From Mycobacterium sp. WUMAC-067 (GTDB lineage Bacteria > Actinomycetota > Actinomycetes > Mycobacteriales > Mycobacteriaceae), in the NCBI RefSeq assembly GCF_020217485.1, contig NZ_JAEKMI010000028.1, positions 1 through 64,000 on the forward strand: DNA of 64,000 nt. Direction: 5' to 3'. Positions 1 to 8,417 of this stretch are shown in pieces. Numbering within the stretch: the stretch's first letter is position 1; the number at the start of each line of letters is the position of its first letter. A program made the position numbers and the translations under genes. Below the pieces are notes generated by a model that searched no databases, had not been told where the DNA came from, and saw only the letters and a program-made list of their open reading frames with translations.

Positions 1-2
1 TG

Positions 3-98
3 CTCAGCCACGCAATGTACGGTGCGGCCGCGGCCGCCATCGACGCCGACGAGGGCCCATTCCATGCGGTTCTCAGCTCCGCGACGACAGATCCGTAA
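3..98 (+). CDS. C-terminal end of an unidentified protein (partial at window edge)
   Basis: An open frame enters from the left edge and ends at a TAA at 96-98, giving about 31 residues that finish ...HAVLSSATTDP. The stretch is alanine-rich with codon use typical of the neighbours, so it reads like the tail of a real protein. No domain can be recognised from so short a piece, and chance openness in GC-rich DNA cannot be excluded. Confidence 0.35.
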   Translation, partial: LSHAMYGAAAAAIDADEGPFHAVLSSATTDP

Positions 99-830
99 GA
101 CGCTGCCGTGGCGCGCAATTCGGCCGCTAATCCGTCCCAGCCGGCCGCAGCGGCCAACAACGGTGCCGGCCCGGGACCTGAGTAGATCCTGCCGGAGTTG
201 ATCTCCGGAGGTAACGCTCCGAATTCCATCTGGTTCCTCCGCCTTCGGCTGCGATCACCGCAGGCTCCGCGTTTGTCCTTGCCGATAAGGTTGATCTTCA
301 ACAACATTGAGCAACTTCGGCCAACATCCACCAGGGGATGCCAGATGCTTGAGTGCTCGGGTGTTCAGAAGACTAGCCAGCAAAATCCGACGAGACTTGT
401 GGCAACGTCGGCTGACGCCGCGCCATTACCGCGTTCGAATGGGCAAGGCCGGCAACGCCGCAGTTCGGCGAGCAAGACCTCGATAGCCCCGTCTACCTCG
501 GACGAATTCGTACACGTCCCGGAGTGAAAACGCAATCAACACGAAGCAAACATGCGCCGGCAACGCGGTTTCCCCAATAAAAATCTCGCCACCCAAAATT
601 CGCGGCCCCGCGCCGAGCCCAGTCATCCGTGCACGCTTGACCAAGACCATTGGCAACACGGCGTCGCGCGCTCACGCATCGGCGCGGCGATGACCGCGAA
701 CGTTGTTTCGCCCCAAGTCCTCCGGTGCCGAAGCCGTCCGCGTCGGCGTCCAACCGTCCGACCACCAATGCGTCGGCCCTACCGCGCGGAGCGGTCTGAC
801 TTCGTGGTCAGAGGTCCTATCTCACGGGAG
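99..830. other. gene-poor stretch, no supported gene
   Basis: About 730 bases without a convincing coding region. Short open frames exist on both strands but they overlap each other, lack good ribosome binding sites and have compositions unlike the flanking proteins. No transposase remnant, tRNA or clear inverted repeat was seen. It may be intergenic DNA or decayed coding sequence. Confidence 0.5.
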
Positions 831-1835
831 TCAGTGAGTTTCTGCGGCGGTGGCGGTGAAGCGATGATCCACCCAGTTGCCGAATCGCGGTGCGGACTGA
901 ATCTGGCCCGCCGCCGCCAACAGATCGGTGAGGCGCTGCTCGGCGTCAATCACGGTGTCGTCGAGCGGGATCGGCTGTCGTAGGGTGCGTCCCTGCGCGA
1001 CGGCGGCGACGGCGGGGTCGATGCCGGCCGACTCGGCATACTGAGCGGCCCACTCCGGCGGGTGCTCGCGCGCCCAGACCGCGGCTCTGGCGTATCGCGC
1101 CAGCAGATCGGCCAGCGCGGTGTTCCGTTTGGCGTCGGCCAGCGTTTGGTCGGAGGCGATCCCGAACGAGTACTTGTGCTTGCGTGCGACCAGGCCCCGC
1201 ACCGGGAGTTGCTGTTCGGCCTGCGCGGTGTAGGGATCCCACACGGCCCAGGCGTCGACCTGGCCGTTGCGAAATCCCGACAGGGCGTCGGCTGGTTGCA
1301 GGAACACCAGGTGGACATCGGTGGGTTTGAGGCCGGTCTTGTCCAGCTGATCAAGCACATTGGCGTGCGCCGAACTGCCCTTGGCCAGGGCGATGGTTTT
1401 GCCGCGCAGGTCGGTGACGGAGCTAATAGGCGAATCGGCGTGAACCAGAATCTGATCGCCGGGCCCCCCGCCGTCGAATGCGGACACCACCTTGATGCGG
1501 GCGTTGGCGACGGCGCCGAAAATTGGCGGGGTGTCACCGGTGATTGCGAAATCGATCTTGCCGGCGGTGGCGGCCTCGATCATCGGCGGTCCGGATGAGA
1601 AGGTGGAGAAGTCAATCCGATAAGGAAGGTCCCGGAGCTCGCCGGCGGCCCGCAGCATGGCTTCGGTGCCGACGCTCTTTTGGTCGCCGACCTTGAGCGT
1701 CAGGTCGGCCAGCTGTGACAGCGGAACCCGGTCCGGCTCCGCGCTGGGGCCGGCGGCCTGTTGGCGGGTAACGCACGCCGGCAGCAGCAGAGCGATGGCA
1801 GCCAGCAGTAGCGCGGTACGGCGTCGTGTCGACAT
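831..1835 (-). CDS. ABC transporter substrate-binding lipoprotein, aliphatic sulfonate/nitrate type
   Basis: A 334-residue SsuA/TauA-like periplasmic binding protein, expected to be lipid-anchored outside the membrane and to capture a small anion such as an alkylsulfonate or nitrate. The N-terminus MSTRRRTALLLAA is followed by a hydrophobic run and a lipobox LLPAC. The mature part has the family pattern of a GTEAM-type ligand loop, the segment DLRGKTIALAKGSS and the segment WDPYTAQAE. The ATG at 1835 is chosen over longer readings because GAGGAG lies five to six bases upstream and because it places the signal peptide at the terminus. No permease or ATPase gene is adjacent, so it looks like an orphan binding protein. 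The substrate cannot be told from sequence alone. Confidence 0.85.
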   Translation of the reverse strand: MSTRRRTALLLAAIALLLPACVTRQQAAGPSAEPDRVPLSQLADLTLKVGDQKSVGTEAMLRAAGELRDLPYRIDFSTFSSGPPMIEAATAGKIDFAITGDTPPIFGAVANARIKVVSAFDGGGPGDQILVHADSPISSVTDLRGKTIALAKGSSAHANVLDQLDKTGLKPTDVHLVFLQPADALSGFRNGQVDAWAVWDPYTAQAEQQLPVRGLVARKHKYSFGIASDQTLADAKRNTALADLLARYARAAVWAREHPPEWAAQYAESAGIDPAVAAVAQGRTLRQPIPLDDTVIDAEQRLTDLLAAAGQIQSAPRFGNWVDHRFTATAAETH

Positions 1836-2035
1836 TGAGCTCCTCAGATTCGGACACCGAGCTGGCTTCGCAGTTCGGTGCGGCACCGGGGGTCGGCCCG
1901 GCGGCGCCGCAGCGCTGTGGAAGGCGAGGCTATGGCAGATCGGTTGGGCTAACAAGGGTTTGAATTGCGGTGAACGGAACCACGCCTAGACGACGGTTTT
2001 ACGTAGTGATGCGTTGCGTCCTGGCCGACTGGCCC

Positions 2036-3487
2036 TCAATTGGTGGTGGTCGGTGTCGACAGCGCCATGGGCGGCACATAGCCACCCACCAGCGCGCGAT
2101 GCCACCACGCCCGGTCGCGGCGCAGCTCGGCTCCGGTGGTGAAGCGGTACTGGTAGAGCTGGGCGCGCACGTACCGGGGCGGCGCATCGGGGAAGGGGTT
2201 GTGGCGCAACAGACGTAGGGTCGGCCGGTCGTTGCGCAGCAGCCGCTGCAGGAACGGCCGCAGCCAGGGCTGCGCGTAGCCCGGCGAGATCGCGGCGAAC
2301 CACATCAGCCAGTCCAGCCGCAGGTGATAGGGGGCCCACTGGCGCGGCAGCCGGCGCAGCCCGCCCGGCTTGCCCTTGAATTCGTATTCGCGCCAGACGG
2401 TCTGGTCGGTCAGGTGGGCGTCCTCGGTGCCCTCGATCACCACCTCCCGGCGGATGCGCCCGATGCTGCCGAACGCCCCGTAGGTGTTCACCAAGTGAAA
2501 TGAATTGAAGGACATGTTCATTCGCTGACGCGACGACAACATGTTCGCCACCGGCCAGTAGCTCATGAACAACACCGCGGCCGAGACGGCCACGACCAGC
2601 CCGATGAACCACGGTGGCGTCGGCGCCCAACCCGGGTGTGCCGGGACCAGCTCCCCGGGCAGCAGCCGCACGACCGACGCGTCGTCGATCGCGCTGCACG
2701 CCAACAGTATCGTCACCCAGTTGAGCCAGGCGAAATTGCCCGACGCCACCAACCACAACTGGGTGATGACGATGATCGTCGCGGCCACGCCGGCCACCGG
2801 CTGCGGCGCGAATAATCCGAACGGCACGATCAGCTGGGCGAAATGGTTGCCCGCCACCTCGATCCGGTGCAGCGGCTTGGGCAGATGGTGGAAAAACCAG
2901 CTGAGCGGCCCGGGCATGGGCTGCGTCTCATGGTGGTAGTACAGACACGTCAGATCGCGCCAGCACGGATCGCCGCGCATCTTGATCAGGCCCGCACCGA
3001 ATTCGACTCGGAACAACAGCAATCGGACCATCCACAGCGTCAGCACCGGGGGCGCCACGTCGTGGTTGCCGAGAAAGATCATCAGGAACCCGGTCTCGAG
3101 AAGCAGCGACTCCCAACCGAACGAGTACCACGTCTGCCCGACATTGACGATCGAGAGGTAGAGCACCCACAGCGTCAGCCACATCGCCATCGCGGCCCAC
3201 AGCGGCACCGCATCGGCCGCCCCGACTACGACGGCAGCCGACAGCGCCGCGCCGAACCAGGCGACCGTCGCGAACAGCCGATCGGAATAACGCAGGTGAA
3301 AGATGCTCGGCGTGCGCCAAAACGACTGCGCCGCCACAAACCGCGGAATGGGCAGCATCCCGTGTTCGCCGATGAGCGCACGGAATTGCGCGGCGGCGGC
3401 GACGAACGCCAACAGATAGATCGCCGCGGCGCCGCGCTCGAGCACCAGTCTGCCCACCCAATATTCGGGTGCGGAAAACCAGCTCAT
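2036..3487 (-). CDS. lipase maturation factor family multi-pass membrane protein (Rv0235c type)
   Basis: A polytopic membrane protein of 483 residues, close to the size of the M. tuberculosis Rv0235c product that occupies the same place next to aftD. It resembles the LMF/HTTM superfamily: several hydrophobic segments in the first 300 residues, the conserved-looking stretch FRVEFGAGLIKMRGDPCW, and a C-terminal soluble part with WREYEFKGKPG and Arg/Trp-rich motifs typical of lipase maturation factors. In eukaryotes this family helps fold secreted lipases; the bacterial role is unknown. The start at MSWFSAPEYW is preferred because an upstream in-frame start would add a short charged leader without homology-like character. 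It is probably transcribed on the same strand downstream of aftD, with about 100 bases between. Confidence 0.82.
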   Translation of the reverse strand: MSWFSAPEYWVGRLVLERGAAAIYLLAFVAAAAQFRALIGEHGMLPIPRFVAAQSFWRTPSIFHLRYSDRLFATVAWFGAALSAAVVVGAADAVPLWAAMAMWLTLWVLYLSIVNVGQTWYSFGWESLLLETGFLMIFLGNHDVAPPVLTLWMVRLLLFRVEFGAGLIKMRGDPCWRDLTCLYYHHETQPMPGPLSWFFHHLPKPLHRIEVAGNHFAQLIVPFGLFAPQPVAGVAATIIVITQLWLVASGNFAWLNWVTILLACSAIDDASVVRLLPGELVPAHPGWAPTPPWFIGLVVAVSAAVLFMSYWPVANMLSSRQRMNMSFNSFHLVNTYGAFGSIGRIRREVVIEGTEDAHLTDQTVWREYEFKGKPGGLRRLPRQWAPYHLRLDWLMWFAAISPGYAQPWLRPFLQRLLRNDRPTLRLLRHNPFPDAPPRYVRAQLYQYRFTTGAELRRDRAWWHRALVGGYVPPMALSTPTTTN

Positions 3488-3585
3488 GGCGCTCGCTCCT
3501 CGATCGGTGGCCGCTACACCGACCCGCATATCCAGTCAATCAGCCGATAAACGGGATAGCCACTACCCGCCAAAACTATTCGGCA

Positions 3586-6500
3586 CTATTCGTCGGCCGG
3601 TCCACGCGCCCTGTCGGGCAACGCGATCACCGAGGCGGTGAGCACCGCAAGCGAAACCAAGGCCAGCAGTTGGATATTCGCCGAATGGCCCGCATAACCG
3701 TCCACCGAGCGCCAGGGCTGCCGCGACAATGCCGCCCCGGCTCCGATCAACCCGCCGGCGCTGCCCACCAGCGCGAGACGCTCCCAGCGCCGGCCGCGCA
3801 CCGCGTACCGCAGACCCAGGGCGGCGGCCATCACCGCGCCACCGCCGGCGCCGGCGATCACCGCCGCGGCCGCCACCGCCGCGACCGCCGCCCAGGCCCC
3901 GGGCCGCCACGGTTGCGCGGCCGCGTCGGCGTCGGTTCTTCTGGTGCGCCAGAACGCCAGCAGCGCCAGCAGCGGCAACAAGGCCAGCCCCACGGCGAGG
4001 CCCGCGCGGTAGAGCGGGTTGGCGGCGAACGTCAGCGTGATGGTGCCCGGGTCGCCCGCGGGAACCACCCAGCCCTGCTGCCAACCGTTGACGGCGATCG
4101 GCGTCAGCCGGGCCCCGGTGCCGGTGCGCGCCACCCAGCCGGGGTTGATGCTTTCCGGGATGACCAGGACCCGGGCGGTGGCCGACGGGGGCGCCTGGAC
4201 CTCGCGCCGGTCCGGTCCCCACGCCCGCCAGGACGAAAGACGTTCGGTCCGTGCGCTTTCGGTGGCCGCCGGGGTCGACAGTTCGGCCCCATCGACGACG
4301 AACTGGGCACCCGGGCTGATCAACAGCTCCTGCTGGCCGGCGGGCAGCGCGATCGGGTCGCGGTCGCAAGGCACCGCCGCCAGGGGCTGATCATCGAGGA
4401 TCGCCCCGACGGTGGTGTGGATCGCGGTGTGCACGAACCGGCCCGCGACCGCGATGACCGGGCCGCGATCGCATCCGACGGTGACCTCCCGGCCGCGGTT
4501 GCGGGCGGGATCGGCCGGCGCGATCGGGGTGCCGTCGGCCCCGAGCGCGGCCACCTCGGCCAGCCCGGGCGGCTTGAGCTGGTCGAAGCCCAACGCGTTG
4601 CGGTCGATGACGTCGTCCCAGTCCAGCAGGCTGATGGTCACGGTGTCGGTCACCCGGGGCTTCAGCGCGAGCGTCTGCGCCGCGTCCGAATCAGCCTTGA
4701 CCACCGCGACTTGTGGGCCGTCACCCAGGTTGACGGCCACCATCGTCGGGTGCACGGGCAGGGCCGCCCGACTGGGAACCAGCCGCAACCCGGTGACCTC
4801 GGTGGGCCGAGGCAGGGTCAGCGTCAAGGTCGGTGGCGTCTTGTGCTGCACCACCCGCTGCGGCGCCGTCCAGGCGGTGGCCGGGTCGCCGTCGGTGGCC
4901 GCGTAGGCCGAGCCCAGCACGTCCACCGCATCCGAATCACCGTGGGCGACAGTGGTATTGGGTTCGGCGATCAGCGCGGCCAGCTTTGGGCCCTGCCGGG
5001 GCCGCACCCACACCGTCGGGGTCACCGTCAGCGGCGCCGGCACGGTCAGCGTCCGGCTGAAGTTGACCGGCTCCTCCGGGGTCAGCGCCATCGACGGCGC
5101 GCAACGCACGCTGTCGGGCGCCGGGGCGCAGCCCGGCCTGCCGAGCAGTTCCGATCCCAGGTCCCACCCCGTGATCGGCGCGCCGGGCGGCGGTCCCGGC
5201 ACCCGCACCGTGTGCCGCAGGTCGACCTGGTGGGCGAACCCGGACGCGTCGTACTGGGTGATCGTCAGGTCGGTGATGCCGAATTGCACTCCGGCGGACC
5301 CGTCGTCGGTGCCCGCGGCGGTGATCCGCACCCACGGCGTTTCGCCGTAGGGGAGCGCCGCGGCGAGCGGCTTGCCCGGCTCGTCGAACCGCAGCGTGGT
5401 GCTGCCGGTGGCGGTTTCGATCAGGATGCGGCGGACCTGGGCGCCGACGGCGGTTGCGCTGGGCGTCAACGTGATTGCCGCGTTGGTCACCGGGTGGTCG
5501 AAATCGATCTGCATCCACTGGCCGACGGCGGCCTGCAGCGAGTTGGACACCCAGGCGGTCGCGGAGTCCCCGTCGATCGCGGCGGCCGGGGAGGTCGCCG
5601 GCGCGACGTCGGGCATCGCGGTGGAATCCGACGACGAGCTCGACACCGTGATCCGCCCGCCCGCCCAGGCGCCGGCCACCGGCTCGGCGCCGGGCACGGG
5701 ATAGTCCGGCACCCGGTTGTAGGTGTGCCGCGCGTCCCCGGGGGCGCGGATCGCCGACGAATGTTGGTCTACCCGACCGTAATCCGTCTCCCGGGCTACC
5801 GGGGTGTCGGTGACGGTCACGCCGGCTGCCGGCGGCAACGGCAGCCCGGCGGCGCGCGCGTCGGCGGTCATCAGCGCCGGGCCCAGCGGCGGCTGACCCA
5901 GCAGCCGCCGCCGTTCGTCAAGGCGCAGCAGCACTTCCGGTCCGCCGTCGACCCGGGCCAGCCGGTCGGCGTCGACGAGATAGGGCGTGGCGGGGTCGTT
6001 GAAATCGCCGTCGCCGCCAACGCGGTAGATCTCGACCGCCGGATAGCGCGGCCGCAACCCGCTGTCCGCGACGAAGCCGGCCAGCGTGCCGGGCCCCACC
6101 GGGGCGCCGAACTGCGCCACCTTCCGCAGCCCCGGCGATCCGTCCACGGCGCGGTGCACCAGGATGGGGCGCGCCGAGCGCGACGTGTCGGGATCCAGGT
6201 CATTGCGCACCACCAGATAGGAAATGCCTTGGCGCGCAAGGGTATCGGCCAGACCCGCCGAGGGCCGGCCGGCGGCGAACAGGCGCTGCACCGAATCCAG
6301 CGCCCGGATGGTCTGCGGCGGGGTCAGCGGGATCGAATCCCGCACCCCCCACGGGCTGCTGCCCAGCACCTGCAGCGGCTCGTCGTGGCTGGTGCCCCAC
6401 ACCTGAGTGGCGAACGGCGCACCCGGGACGACGAGCACCCGCCCGGGTGTGGGCGCGCCCGTGTTGTGCTCGGTGAGCCAGTCGGCGGCGTCGTGCCAAT

Positions 6501-7794
6501 ACGGCGGGATGGCGGTGAACGTGCCCGGTGGCGCCAGCCGACCGGTCCACGCCAGCGAAGTGCTGACCATCAACGCCGTCAGGACCACCATCGCGGTCGC
6601 CACGCGTTTGTCCCGCTCCGGGTGGGCGAACGCGCGCAGCCACACCGGCGCCGGGGCGCTGCCCGGTAGCGGTATCCGGCCCAGCAGCGCGGCGATGCCC
6701 AGCGCCACCGGGATCCCGACCACCGACCCCAGCTTGTGCACGTTGCGCAGCGGGGCGCCGCCGGCGTCCAGGAAGGCCTGCACCGCGTGCGCCACCGGCG
6801 AGCCCAGCCCGCCGCTGTAGCCGACGGCCATCAAGACCACCCCGACCAACAGCATCGTGACCAGGCGGCCGCGCGCCGGCATGGCGGCGGAGGCCAGCCC
6901 CGCCAGCCCGGCTGCCGCGACCAGGCAGGTGCCCAGGATGGCCGCCGACCCGGTCACCAGCGGAGCGCCCGCGGTGGCGTTCGGCGCCACGTACGGCGTC
7001 CAGCTGTCGGTCCCGCGCAGCATCTCGGTCAGCGACGACCATTGCGTTGTCACGCCGGAGGATTCGATGAAGTCCAGGAACGGCGGGCTGATGGCGCGCA
7101 GCATCACCAGCGCCACCACCCACCACAGCGTGGCCAGCAGCAGCGACAGCAGCCACCACCCGGTGTACCGCCACCACCGCCGGTTCGGTCGGTGGCATGC
7201 CCACCAGATCACCGCGGGCAGACAGCCGGCCAGGGTCGCGATGGCGTTGACCGCGCCCATCAGCGCGACGGCCAGGCCCGCCCGCGCCGCCAGTGCTCGC
7301 ACGGACCGATCCGTCGACGCCCGCAACGCGAGGATCGTGGGCAGCAACACCCAGGGCGCCAGCATCATCGGCAACGTTTCCGACGAGATCGATCCGAGGG
7401 TGGTCAGCACCCGCGGCGACAGCGCGAACGCCGTCGCGGCGATCACCCGTGACCCCGGGCTGCCAATTCCCAGCGCCTCGGCGACGCGCATCAGCCCCCA
7501 GAAGCCGACCGTGAGCAGCAGCGCCCACCACAGCCGCTGGGTGATCCAGCCGGGCACGCTCAGCGCGTGACCGATCAGGAAAAAGGTGCCGTGCGGAAAC
7601 AGGTAGCCGTAGGCCTGATTCTGCGCCTGCCCGAACGGCAGCTCGCTGTTCCACAGGTTGGTCGCGCGCGCCAAAAAGCGCAGGGGGTTGGCGGTCAGGT
7701 CGAGTTTCGTGTCGGGGGAGATCCGCCCCGGCGATTGCGCGAACGACAGCGCCAGCGCGATCGCGGCGACCAGCCACAGCCAGCGGCGCGACAG
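3586..7794 (-). CDS. aftD: alpha-(1->3)-arabinofuranosyltransferase AftD
   Basis: A very large (about 1400-residue) GT-C glycosyltransferase that adds arabinofuranose branches to arabinogalactan and lipoarabinomannan from decaprenyl-phospho-arabinose at the outer face of the membrane. The N-terminal third is a multi-pass membrane domain. The middle and C-terminal parts are large extracytoplasmic modules, including discoidin/carbohydrate-binding-like segments, and the C-terminus returns to several hydrophobic helices. Synteny with Rv0236c is exact. The conserved N-terminal stretch SPDTKLDLTANPLRFLARATNLW is coded on both sides of the TTG at 7672-7674, so that TTG is internal. The frame is open up to a TGA at 7936-7938 but contains no ATG, GTG or TTG upstream of 7674. 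The end given here uses a CTG at 7792-7794 beside PLSRRW, where the known protein begins; the true start is unresolved. Confidence 0.9.
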   Translation of the reverse strand: MSRRWLWLVAAIALALSFAQSPGRISPDTKLDLTANPLRFLARATNLWNSELPFGQAQNQAYGYLFPHGTFFLIGHALSVPGWITQRLWWALLLTVGFWGLMRVAEALGIGSPGSRVIAATAFALSPRVLTTLGSISSETLPMMLAPWVLLPTILALRASTDRSVRALAARAGLAVALMGAVNAIATLAGCLPAVIWWACHRPNRRWWRYTGWWLLSLLLATLWWVVALVMLRAISPPFLDFIESSGVTTQWSSLTEMLRGTDSWTPYVAPNATAGAPLVTGSAAILGTCLVAAAGLAGLASAAMPARGRLVTMLLVGVVLMAVGYSGGLGSPVAHAVQAFLDAGGAPLRNVHKLGSVVGIPVALGIAALLGRIPLPGSAPAPVWLRAFAHPERDKRVATAMVVLTALMVSTSLAWTGRLAPPGTFTAIPPYWHDAADWLTEHNTGAPTPGRVLVVPGAPFATQVWGTSHDEPLQVLGSSPWGVRDSIPLTPPQTIRALDSVQRLFAAGRPSAGLADTLARQGISYLVVRNDLDPDTSRSARPILVHRAVDGSPGLRKVAQFGAPVGPGTLAGFVADSGLRPRYPAVEIYRVGGDGDFNDPATPYLVDADRLARVDGGPEVLLRLDERRRLLGQPPLGPALMTADARAAGLPLPPAAGVTVTDTPVARETDYGRVDQHSSAIRAPGDARHTYNRVPDYPVPGAEPVAGAWAGGRITVSSSSSDSTAMPDVAPATSPAAAIDGDSATAWVSNSLQAAVGQWMQIDFDHPVTNAAITLTPSATAVGAQVRRILIETATGSTTLRFDEPGKPLAAALPYGETPWVRITAAGTDDGSAGVQFGITDLTITQYDASGFAHQVDLRHTVRVPGPPPGAPITGWDLGSELLGRPGCAPAPDSVRCAPSMALTPEEPVNFSRTLTVPAPLTVTPTVWVRPRQGPKLAALIAEPNTTVAHGDSDAVDVLGSAYAATDGDPATAWTAPQRVVQHKTPPTLTLTLPRPTEVTGLRLVPSRAALPVHPTMVAVNLGDGPQVAVVKADSDAAQTLALKPRVTDTVTISLLDWDDVIDRNALGFDQLKPPGLAEVAALGADGTPIAPADPARNRGREVTVGCDRGPVIAVAGRFVHTAIHTTVGAILDDQPLAAVPCDRDPIALPAGQQELLISPGAQFVVDGAELSTPAATESARTERLSSWRAWGPDRREVQAPPSATARVLVIPESINPGWVARTGTGARLTPIAVNGWQQGWVVPAGDPGTITLTFAANPLYRAGLAVGLALLPLLALLAFWRTRRTDADAAAQPWRPGAWAAVAAVAAAAVIAGAGGGAVMAAALGLRYAVRGRRWERLALVGSAGGLIGAGAALSRQPWRSVDGYAGHSANIQLLALVSLAVLTASVIALPDRARGPADE

Positions 7795-7846
7795 GGGTCC
7801 GGCCGTCGAGCACGAGACCGGCGCTGCGGTCCCCGTCGTCGACCGG

Positions 7847-8020
7847 TTAGCTACGGTTGCCGTACTCGACCCGGTTGAGCACTGACGACTGCGGATCGCC
7901 CCCGGGGAGTGGCGGCTTCGTGTCTTGCTGGACCATCAACGTGATCCCGAAGATCGCGGCCGCGCCGAGCAACAGGCCCACCACAACGCTCGCTGCGGCG
8001 GGCGCAACGATCCGGTTCAT
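7847..8020 (-). CDS. DUF2613 family small membrane/secreted protein (Rv0236A type)
   Basis: A 57-residue protein starting MNRIVAPAAASVVVG and ending VLNRVEYGNRS. One hydrophobic segment (about residues 8-29) could be an uncleaved anchor or a signal peptide, followed by a short Pro/Gly-rich tail (PPLPGGD). Composition and position directly upstream of aftD match the small protein Rv0236A. The stop is about 50 bases before the aftD coding region, so the two are probably co-transcribed. Its function is unknown; proximity suggests a link to cell-envelope assembly, which is inference only. Confidence 0.85.
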   Translation of the reverse strand: MNRIVAPAAASVVVGLLLGAAAIFGITLMVQQDTKPPLPGGDPQSSVLNRVEYGNRS

Positions 8021-8109
8021 CGACGGCTCCTGGGTTCTTGCGGGGCTTGCGGTCGTGACTTCAACCTAGCGCCAACCTAGCAGAAGCGGTCGGTCACTCG
8101 GACCGCTCG

Positions 8110-8304
8110 TCACCAGTGCAGGCAGTGTCCGTGGATACAGCGGTCGCCGTATTGCACCTGATAGGGCAGGGCCGGGCGCGGCGGCGCCTGCACTCCGACG
8201 GCGGTGTCGTCGGCCACCGCCAGCGTGATGCCGACCGTCGTGGCGACCCCGATGGACAAACCCACCGCGATGCTGGCCGCGGCCGCCACCGTGAAACCGC
8301 TCAT
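8110..8304 (-). CDS. DUF2613-like small membrane/secreted protein
   Basis: A 64-residue protein beginning MSGFTVAAAASIAVGLS, with one hydrophobic segment and a short tail ending YQVQYGDRCIHGHCLHW. It resembles the DUF2613 protein encoded just downstream at 7847-8020: both share the hydrophobic A-A-A-A-S-x-x-V-G-L start, the GITL motif and a closing V-x-Y-G-[ND]-R. A strong GGGAGGAG ribosome binding site lies four bases before the ATG at 8304. The added Cys-x4-Cys and two His at the end could bind a metal or form a disulfide. Function unknown. Confidence 0.75.
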   Translation of the reverse strand: MSGFTVAAAASIAVGLSIGVATTVGITLAVADDTAVGVQAPPRPALPYQVQYGDRCIHGHCLHW

Positions 8305-8417
8305 CGCCGCTCCTCCCTGCCCGGCAACATGCGCCTGGTGACCTCCCCCTTGATCAGCAACGTACCGCTGCTGCCCCCTGGGGCCGGGGACGCAACGCCC
8401 CGTGAAAACATGGCCCG

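Noticed and set aside
3469..6669. Very long open frame on the plus strand opposite aftD (over 1000 codons)
   Set aside because: It is antisense to a well-recognised enzyme and its translation is Arg/Gly/Pro-rich without domains; GC-rich DNA opens such frames by chance.
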